Shown: one piece after another, positions 46,261-54,645 of the stretch
Position numbering within the stretch: position 1 is the first letter of the stretch
How the letters are laid out: the number at the start of each line of letters is the position of its first letter
DNA from: Turneriella parva
GTDB lineage: Bacteria > Spirochaetota > Leptospiria > Turneriellales > Turneriellaceae
Assembly (NCBI GenBank): GCA_020719945.1
Contig: DYPL01000008.1
Coordinates: 1-59,143 of the forward strand
Direction of reading: 5' to 3'
Length of the DNA: 59,143 bases
Position numbers and translations under genes: made by a program
The notes under the pieces: generated by a model
What the model was told of the DNA's origin: nothing
What the model saw: the letters and a program-made list of their open reading frames with translations, nothing else
The model's database searches: none

Positions 46261-47452
46261 CAGAGCCAGAAAGCTTCCAGTTAAACAACAGCCGGTAAGC
46301 CTCCCTCCTCTCCCCTTCGGTACGATAAATCTTTTGGGATAGAATCATGTCGGCATAGCCAATGGCCGCCTCTTCCTTTCCAGACCGCCAGGCAGTTTCT
46401 GCTAATGCCATAAGATAAATATATTCTTTTTCCAGATCGCGGATATTTAAATCGTACAAAGTGTCATAGAGAATCTTTGCTTCTTCCCGCGAAACCTCCC
46501 CGGCTTTTAATCCCGAAAGGCGTATATACTCAAGAAGATAATATTTGTCGCCCGTGATTGTAAATGTGCGGAAATTTTCATCGCGAAGCTCGTCGATATT
46601 GCCAGACAACGCTCGTTTTCGTTTATGGGATTCCCGAAGCAGAAACAAATATTCGTTATCACGATACAGTCTAAACAGGGCAGTCTTATAGATCATTTCC
46701 GGGAGCGGTTCTTTTCCTTCTTTGTAAGACATATAAATTGCCTGTTCTTCTTTGTATTCGCGATAATGAACGGCTCTCTCCCACCAAAGGGCCGATCGAT
46801 CAGAAAGGCAGGCGGCCCGGCGAACAAGCTCCCGAAGAGTGAGCGCGGTTACAGAATCAGGCTTATAGCGCAAAACAGGAAAAATCACCGTTTTGTCTAT
46901 ATCCATGAGTTTTTCGCGCAAACGGGCCTGGTTCAGAAGCACGGGTTTTTTTCCAGCAACCGGATTGCCCTGCTTATCACGAATATCGGCAAGGGCCTGG
47001 ATCTTTGCCTGGGCTTCAAAGATTTCCCTCGCAGAATCTGTTTCGGTAATAGACGGACATTGCGAAGATAGATCCGAAAACAGCTGATACATTGCTGTCC
47101 GCCGGGATTCATCTGTAAGCTCCTGCCACGTACGATTATGTTCTATGCGAAAGCGGAACTTTTTATCAGTTGGCTTGATTTGATAAGTAGAAAGAGCTAG
47201 GGCCGAAACATCGCGCAAGGCCTGATGCATGAAACGGGTAGCTTTATCCGGTTGTTCGCGAAAGCCATAAGGCTTATATCCATACGTCTCTGGCCGATCA
47301 AACTCTTTAAATCCACCAAGCGCTTCCACCGTATCCAGAAAAAAGAAACGGGCTCGGTAAACACCCGAAAAAATGAGAAGCGCTGCAAACAATAGAAATC
47401 CGTAGCGGGTTATGGGATTGCGCCATAAGTCACGCAGCGCCATTAAAAGCAT
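46241..47452 (-). CDS. Membrane-anchored protein of unknown function
   Basis: It is 403 residues with one membrane segment near the N-terminus (about 16–33) and a long helical, highly charged soluble part. The last ~100 residues look TPR-like (YLMALAETAWRSGKEEAAIGYADMIL). It could be a periplasmic or cytoplasmic scaffold. It begins 5 bases after the thioredoxin stop, so the two are probably co-transcribed. No family is recognised. Confidence 0.6.
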   Translation of the reverse strand: MLLMALRDLWRNPITRYGFLLFAALLIFSGVYRARFFFLDTVEALGGFKEFDRPETYGYKPYGFREQPDKATRFMHQALRDVSALALSTYQIKPTDKKFRFRIEHNRTWQELTDESRRTAMYQLFSDLSSQCPSITETDSAREIFEAQAKIQALADIRDKQGNPVAGKKPVLLNQARLREKLMDIDKTVIFPVLRYKPDSVTALTLRELVRRAACLSDRSALWWERAVHYREYKEEQAIYMSYKEGKEPLPEMIYKTALFRLYRDNEYLFLLRESHKRKRALSGNIDELRDENFRTFTITGDKYYLLEYIRLSGLKAGEVSREEAKILYDTLYDLNIRDLEKEYIYLMALAETAWRSGKEEAAIGYADMILSQKIYRTEGERREAYRLLFNWKLSGSVNPPPE

Positions 47453-47457
47453 GTGGA

Positions 47458-47802
47458 TTATTCAAACAGAATGCTGTATGGGCGGGCCAGTTCAGCATCG
47501 AGTTCGTCGACTCCTAAATATCGATTTTTTCTGGAGACTTCGTTTCCACCAAAGAAAGTTAATATGGTCGGAATAGTAAATATACTGTTTTGCCCGGCTA
47601 TTTCGGGCGTTTTTTCTATGTCAACATAGTAGAACGGAACTTTCGGATATTTTTTATCCAGCAGTTCGCGTATCTTGGGTTTCAGCACTTTACAGACATT
47701 GCACGCATCGTTGGAAAAATACACGAGTGCAGCATCTGCTTCTGCCGTCAGTAAGCGAAATTCATCAAGGGATTGTATAATATGTTCATCGGGGTTGTGC
47801 AT
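47458..47802 (-). CDS. Thioredoxin-family protein
   Basis: This 114-residue single-domain thioredoxin fold has an active site C34-N-V-C37 (NDACNVCKVLKPK) in place of the usual CGPC, and the cis-proline loop FTIPTILTF. There is no signal peptide, so it is cytoplasmic. The atypical C-N-V-C sequence points to a specialised reductase or thiol-binding protein rather than the main thioredoxin. It is followed after 5 bases by the membrane-anchored gene. Confidence 0.82.
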   Translation of the reverse strand: MHNPDEHIIQSLDEFRLLTAEADAALVYFSNDACNVCKVLKPKIRELLDKKYPKVPFYYVDIEKTPEIAGQNSIFTIPTILTFFGGNEVSRKNRYLGVDELDAELARPYSILFE

Positions 47803-47864
47803 ACAGCCTTTCGTATAAAGAGCGGTACAGAAATCAAGGATTATTTGCGAAGGGATTTGTTTCG

Positions 47865-47944
47865 CAGTTTTGGTAAGGGCCCTACCCGGGCAGGGAATTC
47901 AGCCGGCAGAGAATCATTTGCAGATAGAACGGCAGTAGTTCTAT
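47865..47944. repeat. Intergenic element, copy A
   Basis: About 80 bases in the 198-base gap upstream of the thioredoxin gene align with 54312–54392. Shared blocks, in order, are a hairpin GCCC-TACCC-GGGC (47879–47891), AGGG, CCGGCAG (47903–47909), GAAT, TTGCAG (47918–47923) and GTTCTAT (47938–47944). In this copy GTTCTAT also closes a perfect 7-bp stem with ATAGAAC (47924–47930). Confidence 0.45.
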
Positions 47945-48000
47945 AATTTACCTGTGTAAAATTTGAACGCGAAGCGAGCTGAAGGCATTTTTTTTTGAGC

Positions 48001-49857
48001 TTACTTAGATTTCATGTACTGCTGCGTTCTCGTAAGAGCAGATCGAGCCTGTGCATAATTGGGAGCTAAACGCAATGCAAGCTGGAAAGAGAGCACGGCG
48101 CCTTCAATATCCTGATTATTGTACTGCACTATGCCAAGCGAATAGGCTTCGCGGGCAGCCAGTGGAATCACGTCCGTAGGGGAAGCCGTATCGGCTGTCG
48201 ATCTGCCTCGAATACGAGACATCAGAGTTCGGGCTTTTACATACTGTGGATCGGCAGCGAGAATGGCCTCAGCAATCTGCAAAGCGCGCTCTGGCTTGCT
48301 TTGGTAAATCGTGAAGGCTTCGGAATACATTTCGTCCAGCTTTGCCTGCGAAATTCCCGATTCTCTTTTGGGCAGAGGGGCTGAGCCTGCAAGAATTTCT
48401 TTCCGTAGCGAATTTATTTTTTCGTCTTCGGGTGCAATCTCATAAGCAAGATTGATAATGCGCTTTGCTTCGGGAGGATTTGTTTTTCGGAAGGTCTGAG
48501 CCTGGGAAACCAGAGTCCGAAGAATTTCTTCGCGTGCTTCCGGTTTCTGCATAATGTTGGCAGCGAGAAAGTATTTGTTGGCAATGCGGTTTCGCGGGAA
48601 GATATTCTTAATCTCGTTAAAGAATATCTTGGATTCCTCATAGCGTTTATCCTGGTAAGCCTGCAGTCCCTGCTGGATCAGAGTTTGAACAAAATCGTAA
48701 TAGGGGGAATCTTCGGGAACAATTTCGGCTTCGAGCAGTTCCATATTCTCGCGCGCAGTCTTTTGCAGTTCGGAAGACTGGCGAATGAGCTCTTCATCCT
48801 TATACTTTCTGGCGATGCTAAGTGCTTCTTCAAAGGAGGAAACCGCTTCCCTGTATTTTTCTGTGGTGAGCTGATAAAGTCCCTGGTTATATACTTTGGA
48901 CAATTGCTCCATTTCTTTTTCGAACAGCTCTCTTTCGTAGCGATCCTTTTCTTCTTTCGTCTGCGCAATCAGAGTTTCCCAATCGTACAGTTTGGGCGAA
49001 ATATTTTTTCCCATGTCAAACTGTTCAATCGCTTCGTCGAATTTTTTGCTTTTGCGCAGGCCCATGGCCGAGCTGTAGTATTCCTGGGCAAGCTCTTTGC
49101 GGGAAGCTTCTTCCCTTTGTTTGCGTACAATCGTTTTGAGTTCGTACTGCCTCACAAGGGCCATTTCGTTGCCTGGGTTCAGTTTCAGAATTTCTTCGTA
49201 GCGAGCGAGAGCTTCAATAAAACGACCGCTGTTTTCCAGAGATTTTATTTCAATGAATAGTTTTTCCAATCTACCGGATAACTGATCCGCATTGTACCGC
49301 TGGTTGGCCTCACTGTACCCTTCAGAAGCCTCCGGCGATTTTGGCGCCATTTCGATGGCACTAGCAAATGTGCGCAAAGCGTCCTCATTCTTTCCTTGAG
49401 CAAGGAGGGCCTTCCCTTCTTCGATTAACTGCAATACAATGTTTTTTTCTGCCTGGGAGAGGCCTTCATAGGGCTTATTCTTTTTTTCTTTTTCATGGAG
49501 ATCGCGCCTCAATTCGGCAATTCCGGGATAATAAGGCGAGGCAATTTCGGCCTCATAAATGAGTTCAAATGCCTGGCTGAATCGATTTTTTTCTGCCAGC
49601 AATAGGGCTTTATCCAGATTTGTTTTAGCGAACAGATTTTGCTCGGCAGATTCTGCGTAAAAAATGGCTGCATCGTCGTTTTCGGGATGTTCCATGAGGT
49701 AGTCTTCGAAGAAAGCCTCTGCCTGTGGATAGCGCTTCTGGTAAAAAAGGGATACTGCCTCATCGTATGAGAGTCCCTTAACCGCCCAAACCTGGCCGAC
49801 CAGAAAAAGGAACAGGATGAATCCTTTCCAGAAAATTTTTTGCGCGAGAGATAGCAT
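48001..49857 (-). CDS. Exported TPR protein
   Basis: Of 618 residues, the first ~25 form a signal peptide (KIFWKGFILFLFLVGQVWA). At least ten TPR units follow, e.g. LFYQKRYPQAEAFFEDYL and ALRTFASAIEMAPKSPEA, with coiled, charged stretches between them. The last units (GIVQYNNQDIEGAVLSFQLALRLAPNY) are very regular. It is probably a periplasmic scaffold. The TPR units make it a likely protein-complex builder, but the partner cannot be told from its neighbours (ispH upstream, thioredoxin downstream). Confidence 0.8.
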   Translation of the reverse strand: MLSLAQKIFWKGFILFLFLVGQVWAVKGLSYDEAVSLFYQKRYPQAEAFFEDYLMEHPENDDAAIFYAESAEQNLFAKTNLDKALLLAEKNRFSQAFELIYEAEIASPYYPGIAELRRDLHEKEKKNKPYEGLSQAEKNIVLQLIEEGKALLAQGKNEDALRTFASAIEMAPKSPEASEGYSEANQRYNADQLSGRLEKLFIEIKSLENSGRFIEALARYEEILKLNPGNEMALVRQYELKTIVRKQREEASRKELAQEYYSSAMGLRKSKKFDEAIEQFDMGKNISPKLYDWETLIAQTKEEKDRYERELFEKEMEQLSKVYNQGLYQLTTEKYREAVSSFEEALSIARKYKDEELIRQSSELQKTARENMELLEAEIVPEDSPYYDFVQTLIQQGLQAYQDKRYEESKIFFNEIKNIFPRNRIANKYFLAANIMQKPEAREEILRTLVSQAQTFRKTNPPEAKRIINLAYEIAPEDEKINSLRKEILAGSAPLPKRESGISQAKLDEMYSEAFTIYQSKPERALQIAEAILAADPQYVKARTLMSRIRGRSTADTASPTDVIPLAAREAYSLGIVQYNNQDIEGAVLSFQLALRLAPNYAQARSALTRTQQYMKSK

Positions 49858-49907
49858 TCTATAGTATTATTATCGATTCAATCGGTATCAAAATAAACGG
49901 TTAGAGT

Positions 49908-50855
49908 TCATTTTACGCCCGTTTCCCGTAGAATGGCCGGAAGCAGAAATTCCGTTTTCTCTTTCACGAACTCGGTTTCTTGGACGACAGAAAAGTGAAA
50001 AGTATTACGCAAAAGATCCACCAGATCGGAAACGATATGTTCCGGAGCTGAAGCTCCCGCCGTAATCCCAACCGTTCTAATATTTTCGAGTTCTTCTGGC
50101 TTTAAGTCCCGCCCCGAATCAATCAAAAGAGATTCTTTTCCATTGCGGACGCCAAGCTCATACAGGCGCTTTGAATTCGATGAGTTCGATGATCCCACTA
50201 CGATCAGCATATCGATTTCCGCAATGACAGCTTCTATAGCCTGCTGCCGATTCGTCGTCGCATAACAGATATTGGAGGCTCCTGGATTCTCCATGTCTGG
50301 AAATTTATCTTGGAGTCGTTTCAGAATCGCTGCCGTATCCGCTAGAGATAACGTGGTCTGTGTAAGGTATACCTTTTTGCCTTCGGCTGGCAAATCCAGG
50401 GAATCGGCATCTTCTACTGTTTCCAATAGAATCATCTGTCCGGGAGCTTCTGCCATGGTCCCAATCGTCTCCGCATGGTTGCGATGACCAATATACAGGA
50501 TCGTGTAGCCTTCCGAAGCAAATCGTTTGGCGGCATTGTGAACCCGGGTTACCAGTGGACAGGATGCATCGATCACCTGAAGACCGCGCCGTTTAGCGCT
50601 TTCAATATAATCTTGAGAGGCCCCGTGGGCACTGATAATAAAGGGAGCCCCGGCTGGAATTTTATCCACATCCTCTTCAAAGACGACTCCTCTGTTCTGG
50701 AACTCGGACACCACATGGCGATTATGAACAATTTCATGATTCACGTACACCGGTACTCCAAAGCGATTCAGAGCTATATTTACAGATACAATAGCCCGCT
50801 CTACGCCCGCACAAAATCCGCGAGGGGAAATCAGAATAATTTTCTTTTCCTGCAT
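49908..50855 (-). CDS. ispH: 4-hydroxy-3-methylbut-2-enyl diphosphate reductase IspH
   Basis: Last step of the methylerythritol phosphate pathway to isoprenoids. The 315-residue protein has the three cluster cysteines C15 (PRGFCAGVERA), C99 (DASCPLVTRVH) and C197 (NICYATTNRQ), the histidines H44 and H47 (VHNRHVV), and the catalytic glutamate in HAET (E129). It is a complete IspH. Confidence 0.95.
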   Translation of the reverse strand: MQEKKIILISPRGFCAGVERAIVSVNIALNRFGVPVYVNHEIVHNRHVVSEFQNRGVVFEEDVDKIPAGAPFIISAHGASQDYIESAKRRGLQVIDASCPLVTRVHNAAKRFASEGYTILYIGHRNHAETIGTMAEAPGQMILLETVEDADSLDLPAEGKKVYLTQTTLSLADTAAILKRLQDKFPDMENPGASNICYATTNRQQAIEAVIAEIDMLIVVGSSNSSNSKRLYELGVRNGKESLLIDSGRDLKPEELENIRTVGITAGASAPEHIVSDLVDLLRNTFHFSVVQETEFVKEKTEFLLPAILRETGVK

Positions 50856-50985
50856 TGTGGACCAGTCAGAGAAGCAGCGTCAATGCGTCTTTCATTTCTC
50901 TATTTGAGGTAAGCTATTCAGTAACCTCTGAAAAATCCGTGGACTTTTGCCTTCGGCCCGCTTCGCATTCACTGCGCCACTTCGC

Positions 50986-51027
50986 AAACCGCGAAGAAAT
51001 TACGGGGGCGAGTTCTCTTCGCGGTTT
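50986..51027. repeat. 12-bp perfect inverted repeat
   Basis: AAACCGCGAAGA at 50986–50997 pairs exactly with TCTTCGCGGTTT at 51016–51027 across an 18-base loop (calculated free of mismatches). A T-run does not follow on either strand. It could be an RNA hairpin or a protein-binding site. Confidence 0.55.
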
Positions 51028-51065
51028 CCCGGTACAAAAATGCTATGTGCTCACTGGCGCATTGA

Positions 51066-51092
51066 ATAAAAAAGCCGGTGATAACACCGGCC
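51066..51092 (-). terminator. Intrinsic terminator of tRNA-Asp
   Basis: On the minus strand a perfect 7-bp GC-rich stem (GCCGGTG/CACCGGC, 51074–51091, loop TTAT) is followed by TTTTTTATT. It lies 27 bases beyond the tRNA-Asp 3′ end and fits a Rho-independent terminator of that gene. Confidence 0.85.
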
Positions 51093-51118
51093 TGGTCAGT
51101 TTACTTGATCGTTTTTTG

Positions 51119-51192
51119 CGGGGCAGACGGGGCTCGAACCCGCGACATCTTGCGTGACAGGCAAGTACTCTAACCAACTGAGCTACTGCCCC
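51119..51192 (-). tRNA. tRNA-Asp (GTC)
   Basis: A 74-base cloverleaf folds with acceptor GGGGCAG/CTGCCCC, D stem GCTC/GAGT, anticodon stem CTTGC/GCAAG around CTGTCAC, and a T arm GCGGG-TTCGAGC-CCCGT. The discriminator base is G73, an identity element for aspartate. CCA is not encoded. Confidence 0.95.
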
Positions 51193-51294
51193 CCTGAAGC
51201 AAGATTGAAAAGCGAATCAGGCAGTCAACAAAAAAATGAATTGTTTTTACGGGCTTTCTATTTACCAGATAAAGCGAAAAAACAGAGAGTCCTT

Positions 51295-52137
51295 ATGCGT
51301 CCCCTATTAGTCTTCGCCGCTGGTTTTGCTGCCGTATTTGCGCAGGGAATACAAGACACTCTCGCAGAAAAATTTTTTCAGGAAGGCGATTATTATCGCG
51401 CTGCCACGGAGTATGAACGGCTTGCCCTCGAAAATCCCGAACTCAGAGATATTGCCATTCTACGCAGTGCCGAATCTCTCGTTGCCGGTGGATACAGTGC
51501 AGAAGCAATTCGTCTGCTATCGTACCCATGGCCAGATACATTTCGCGATCGCAGAATTTTTCTCACAGGACAGGCTTTGTTTGCTGAAAATCCGCAGAGG
51601 GCAGCAGAATTTCTGTACCATTCGAGCAGCGAAGTTCACCAGCGAGAAGGTCTGTTACTGTTGGTCTCGCAGCGCGCTTTAACACAGCCCCAAATTCCCA
51701 AATCGGTGTTCCAGGCTCTACAAGATCTTACAGAGCAACACAGGCAGCAAACCGAATACCGGAACGAATTAAAATCCGTAGATGCAGAAAAACTCTACAG
51801 CGCGCAACCCTGCCTGAACAAACGCAATCCCTTCTTCCCGGCGCTTCTAAACGCGGCACTTCCGGGATCCGGGTATGCAATGTACGGAAAATGGGGAACC
51901 GGAATTACTGCTCTGTTGGCCGTTGGTGCGCCCGCCATACTATCCATGGCAGCCTTTGCCAATGATGAGCCTGTAACGGGAGGTGTGCTGGCAGGTATCA
52001 GCCTTCTGTTTTACGGGGGAAATGTGTACGGAGGCTGGAGAGAGGCTGAAGTATATAACACCACAAAAAGAGAACAATTCAGCAGGGAATTGCTCTCTCT
52101 CAGGGCGCTGTACAGATTTTATTCTTCTTCGGACTGA
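51295..52137 (+). CDS. Exported TPR protein with C-terminal membrane helices
   Basis: From the ATG at 51295 the 280-residue protein has a signal peptide (RPLLVFAAGFAAVFAQ), a few TPR-like helices (FFQEGDYYRAATEYERLALENP), then a glycine-rich region LLNAALPGSGYAMYGKWGTG and two hydrophobic segments (about 195–240) of the kind seen in DUF5683-like proteins. An upstream ATG at 51154 is rejected because it lies inside the tRNA-Asp gene. The 3′ end overlaps the convergent infC by 19 bases. The function is unknown. Confidence 0.65.
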   Translation: MRPLLVFAAGFAAVFAQGIQDTLAEKFFQEGDYYRAATEYERLALENPELRDIAILRSAESLVAGGYSAEAIRLLSYPWPDTFRDRRIFLTGQALFAENPQRAAEFLYHSSSEVHQREGLLLLVSQRALTQPQIPKSVFQALQDLTEQHRQQTEYRNELKSVDAEKLYSAQPCLNKRNPFFPALLNAALPGSGYAMYGKWGTGITALLAVGAPAILSMAAFANDEPVTGGVLAGISLLFYGGNVYGGWREAEVYNTTKREQFSRELLSLRALYRFYSSSD

Positions 52138-52742
52138 TCCGGAGCTGATACTTCTTCCTCGTCGGCAGACTTGGAGGAACCGCCTGTCTTTTTGCCTTTG
52201 GGACGAATGACAAGAATGATTTGTCTTCCTTCGAGGACTGGTTTTTTATCCAGCGTGCCAACGTCTTCGAGAAGACCGACCAACTCCATGAGCTTTTCTT
52301 TACCTATTTCTGTGTGGGCCATTTCCCGACCACGAAAACGCATGGAAACCTTAACCTGGTCTCCCTCTTCAAGAAATTCGCGCGCAAGCTGTGTTTTGCG
52401 TTCAAAGTCACCCGTATCAATTTTGGGACCAATTTTGACTTCTTTTATATGAATGACTTTCTGCTTTTTCTTGTTTTCCTTGTCTTTCTTGGTTTTCTCG
52501 AATTTAAATTTGCCGTAGTCAATAATCTTGACAATGGGTACATCTCCGGCTTTGGCGATCTCAACAAGATCTACATTTCCTTCTTTTGCTCTGGCAAGCG
52601 CTACCGATGTTTTTATGAGCTCTGCTCCATCATCGGTTACGAGCCGAACTTCCGGTTCTGTAATCTCTTCGTTGATACGGTTTTCCCGGGCGGGAGCTCT
52701 GCCCCTGAAGCCGGGCTTTTTCTTGGGATATTGTGCACGCAT
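52119..52742 (-). CDS. infC: Translation initiation factor IF-3
   Basis: IF-3 has two alpha/beta domains joined by a lysine-rich helix; here the N-domain opens with ENRINEEITEPEVRLV, the linker is KFKFEKTKKDKENKKKQK and the C-domain is VKVSMRFRGREMAH … EGRQIILVIRPK. The 207 residues include a longer acidic C-terminal tail (KSADEEEVSAPDQSEEE). The start is ATG rather than the rare ATT/ATC of many infC genes. The usual neighbours rpmI and rplT are missing downstream, and the gene follows metK instead. Confidence 0.95.
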   Translation of the reverse strand: MRAQYPKKKPGFRGRAPARENRINEEITEPEVRLVTDDGAELIKTSVALARAKEGNVDLVEIAKAGDVPIVKIIDYGKFKFEKTKKDKENKKKQKVIHIKEVKIGPKIDTGDFERKTQLAREFLEEGDQVKVSMRFRGREMAHTEIGKEKLMELVGLLEDVGTLDKKPVLEGRQIILVIRPKGKKTGGSSKSADEEEVSAPDQSEEE

Positions 52743-52743
52743 A

Positions 52744-53901
52744 TTATTTAAATACCGCTACTTTGTCCGTGCGTTCCCATGTAAAGGAATCCCCGGTTCT
52801 ACCAAAGTGCCCGTAAGAGGCGGTTGGCAGATAGATTACGTGGCGCAACTGCAATGTCTCGCGAATGCCGCGCGGCGTCATATCGAAGTTTTCGCGGACG
52901 AGCTTTTCTATTTCTGAATCAGGAATTTTTCCCGTACCAAATGTGTTTACCACAATGGAAACCGGTTCGGCCAAGCCAATCGCATAGGCCACCTGTATTT
53001 CACACTGGCTGGCAATTCCCGAAGCAACTATATTCTTGGCGATATAACGCATCATATAGGCCGCAGAACGGTCCACCTTGGACGGATCTTTTCCGCTAAA
53101 CGCTCCACCACCGTGGCGCGCATAACCGCCGTATGTATCGACAATGATTTTTCTTCCCGTGAGACCACAGTCTCCGTCCGGGCCACCTATCACAAAGCGT
53201 CCGGTAGGATTGATATAAAAGCGAACGTTCTGAATCAGTTCCGCAGGAATTTCTTTGCGAAGGACTTCTTCTATCACGGCTTCTTCTACCTGCTCATGCG
53301 TGACATCGGGATTGTGCTGGGTAGAAACAACGATGGTTTCTATGGCAACCGGTTTACCGTCTGTGTAGCGAACCGATACCTGTGCTTTTGCATCGGGGCG
53401 AAGGAATGCTATGGCTCCGGATTTTCGTTTTTCAGAAAGCACGCGCAAAATGCGGTGAGCATAACTGATGGGCATGGGCATTTTTTCTTCGGTTTCGTTG
53501 TTTGCATAACCGAACATCATTCCCTGGTCACCAGCTCCTTCTTCTTTATGGAGGCCCTCGCCCGTAACTCCCTGGGCAATATCGCGCGACTGGGCGTGCA
53601 GAAGAATCTGTACTTCTGCCTTTGCATTGTCAAAGCCGATATCCGAATGGGTATAACCTATATTCCCGGTTACTTGCCGGATAATGCGTTCGAGCTCAGC
53701 TGGTTCTACCGGGACAGAGGATGAGACCTCGCCCGCAAGGGTGACATGGTTTGTCGTAATGAGGGTTTCTGCCGCAACGCGCGCAGCCGGATCCCGTGAC
53801 AGATACGCATCTAAGACGGCGTCGGAGATCTGGTCTGCAACTTTATCGGGATGCCCTTCCGAGACGGACTCGGACGTAAACAAATAACTTTCTTTTTTCA
53901 C
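52744..53901 (-). CDS. metK: S-adenosylmethionine synthetase
   Basis: Makes SAM from methionine and ATP. The 385-residue protein has the signature [16 protein letters not shown] and the [16 protein letters not shown] phosphate-binding loop near its C-terminal third. Its length is typical. infC begins one base after its stop codon, so the two are likely on one transcript. The SAM made here serves the radical-SAM, RsmD and ThiC proteins of this window in a general sense. Confidence 0.97.
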   Translation of the reverse strand: MKKESYLFTSESVSEGHPDKVADQISDAVLDAYLSRDPAARVAAETLITTNHVTLAGEVSSSVPVEPAELERIIRQVTGNIGYTHSDIGFDNAKAEVQILLHAQSRDIAQGVTGEGLHKEEGAGDQGMMFGYANNETEEKMPMPISYAHRILRVLSEKRKSGAIAFLRPDAKAQVSVRYTDGKPVAIETIVVSTQHNPDVTHEQVEEAVIEEVLRKEIPAELIQNVRFYINPTGRFVIGGPDGDCGLTGRKIIVDTYGGYARHGGGAFSGKDPSKVDRSAAYMMRYIAKNIVASGIASQCEIQVAYAIGLAEPVSIVVNTFGTGKIPDSEIEKLVRENFDMTPRGIRETLQLRHVIYLPTASYGHFGRTGDSFTWERTDKVAVFK

Positions 53902-53947
53902 TAAACCTGTTTTCTACAATAACTCAAACAGAAAACATTTTTTTTCA

Positions 53948-54262
53948 CTAACGGGCATGGGTAATGCGGTTCAAAATGAGGAGAGTAAGGTAACTTCCTG
54001 TGCCGGCAGAAATAATGTCCACATTCGTCAGACAAAACCGGCCTTCTCCACTGCCAAAACAAAATCCATTTAGAAAGACATCGATCACGAACTTGAGAAC
54101 CGGATGCAGTAGAAACATTCCCAGAATGGCACCAATCGTGGCAAGAACCCAGCCGCTCAAAAATCCTCCGAAAAGTTTTTTTCGCAGGATTCTCAAAAAG
54201 AGCCAGCTGAAAAAAGCGCCAATGGCAATATACATTGCCGAATCTTTTAACCATTCTATCAT
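53948..54262 (-). CDS. Small integral membrane protein
   Basis: From the ATG at 54262 (MIEWLKDSAMYIA) it is 104 residues with three hydrophobic segments (about 12–23, 34–52 and 75–97) and two or three cysteines. An upstream ATG at 54292 would add 10 residues; neither has a visible ribosome-binding site. It lies 46 bases upstream of metK on the same strand. No family is recognised. Confidence 0.5.
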   Translation of the reverse strand: MIEWLKDSAMYIAIGAFFSWLFLRILRKKLFGGFLSGWVLATIGAILGMFLLHPVLKFVIDVFLNGFCFGSGEGRFCLTNVDIISAGTGSYLTLLILNRITHAR

Positions 54263-54292
54263 GGAATGAGTATCGGAATATTCTCTGCGCAT

Positions 54293-54645
54293 CTGAAAAA
54301 GTTTTCGGGCGACCCAAATACGGAAGCCTTACCCAGGCAGGGCTTTGCATCCGGCAGGAATTACCTTGCAGCAGGATTCACGATTGTTCTATGCATTTCA
54401 TCTGGAAGAATAGGCCTTCTTTTCAAATTGCGGGGCCGGTGCGCTGTGTTGAGGCGTTCCCCCCTCGCATAAGAATCTTTCGCTCAAAGGCCCGATGGCA
54501 GACATGAAAGCGGTCGCACGTGTGGCGAAAAATATTGTCCGTTAGGCGACACATTCCCCCGCGCGACAGCGCAACCTGTATTCCGAAAAAATGCAAATCG
54601 TCATTATATACTTGTCAGTGAGAAAGCAAATTCATTTCTTTATCC
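54293..54645. other. 353-base intergenic region upstream of cimA
   Basis: There is no credible coding region. The left part (54312–54392) is intergenic element copy B. A −10-like TATACT at 54607–54612 has no convincing −35 partner. No T-box (AGGGTGG-N-ACCGCG) or other known riboswitch signature was seen. A leader for cimA is possible. Confidence 0.4.
54312..54392. repeat. Intergenic element, copy B
   Basis: It is the counterpart of 47865–47944. It has the hairpin GCCT-TACCC-AGGC (54326–54338), AGGG, CCGGCAG (54351–54357), GAAT, TTGCAG (54366–54371) and GTTCTAT (54386–54392). Spacings between the last three blocks are identical to copy A. The hairpin arms differ by one pair but still pair (G-C to A-T), as expected for a conserved structure. 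Confidence 0.45.

Larger units (their letters stand above)
50856..51118. other. Intergenic region with no gene
   Basis: The 263 bases between ispH and tRNA-Asp contain no credible coding region. They hold a perfect 12-bp inverted repeat (50986–51027) and the intrinsic terminator for the tRNA (51066–51092). Promoter elements are not clear by eye. Confidence 0.5.

Noticed and set aside
49867-49900. Candidate −10 sequences upstream of the 618-residue TPR gene
   Set aside because: The AT-rich stretch contains several TATAAT-like hexamers, but none has a −35 partner at an acceptable distance.
51154-52137. Longer form of the TPR/membrane protein starting at 51154
   Set aside because: The extra 47 codons begin inside the tRNA-Asp gene. 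The ATG at 51295 starts a proper signal peptide.
53901-54350. 149-residue reverse-strand frame overlapping the small membrane protein
   Set aside because: It is rich in Arg, Cys, His and Trp without hydrophobic pattern. The overlapping frame at 53948–54262 has clean membrane segments.
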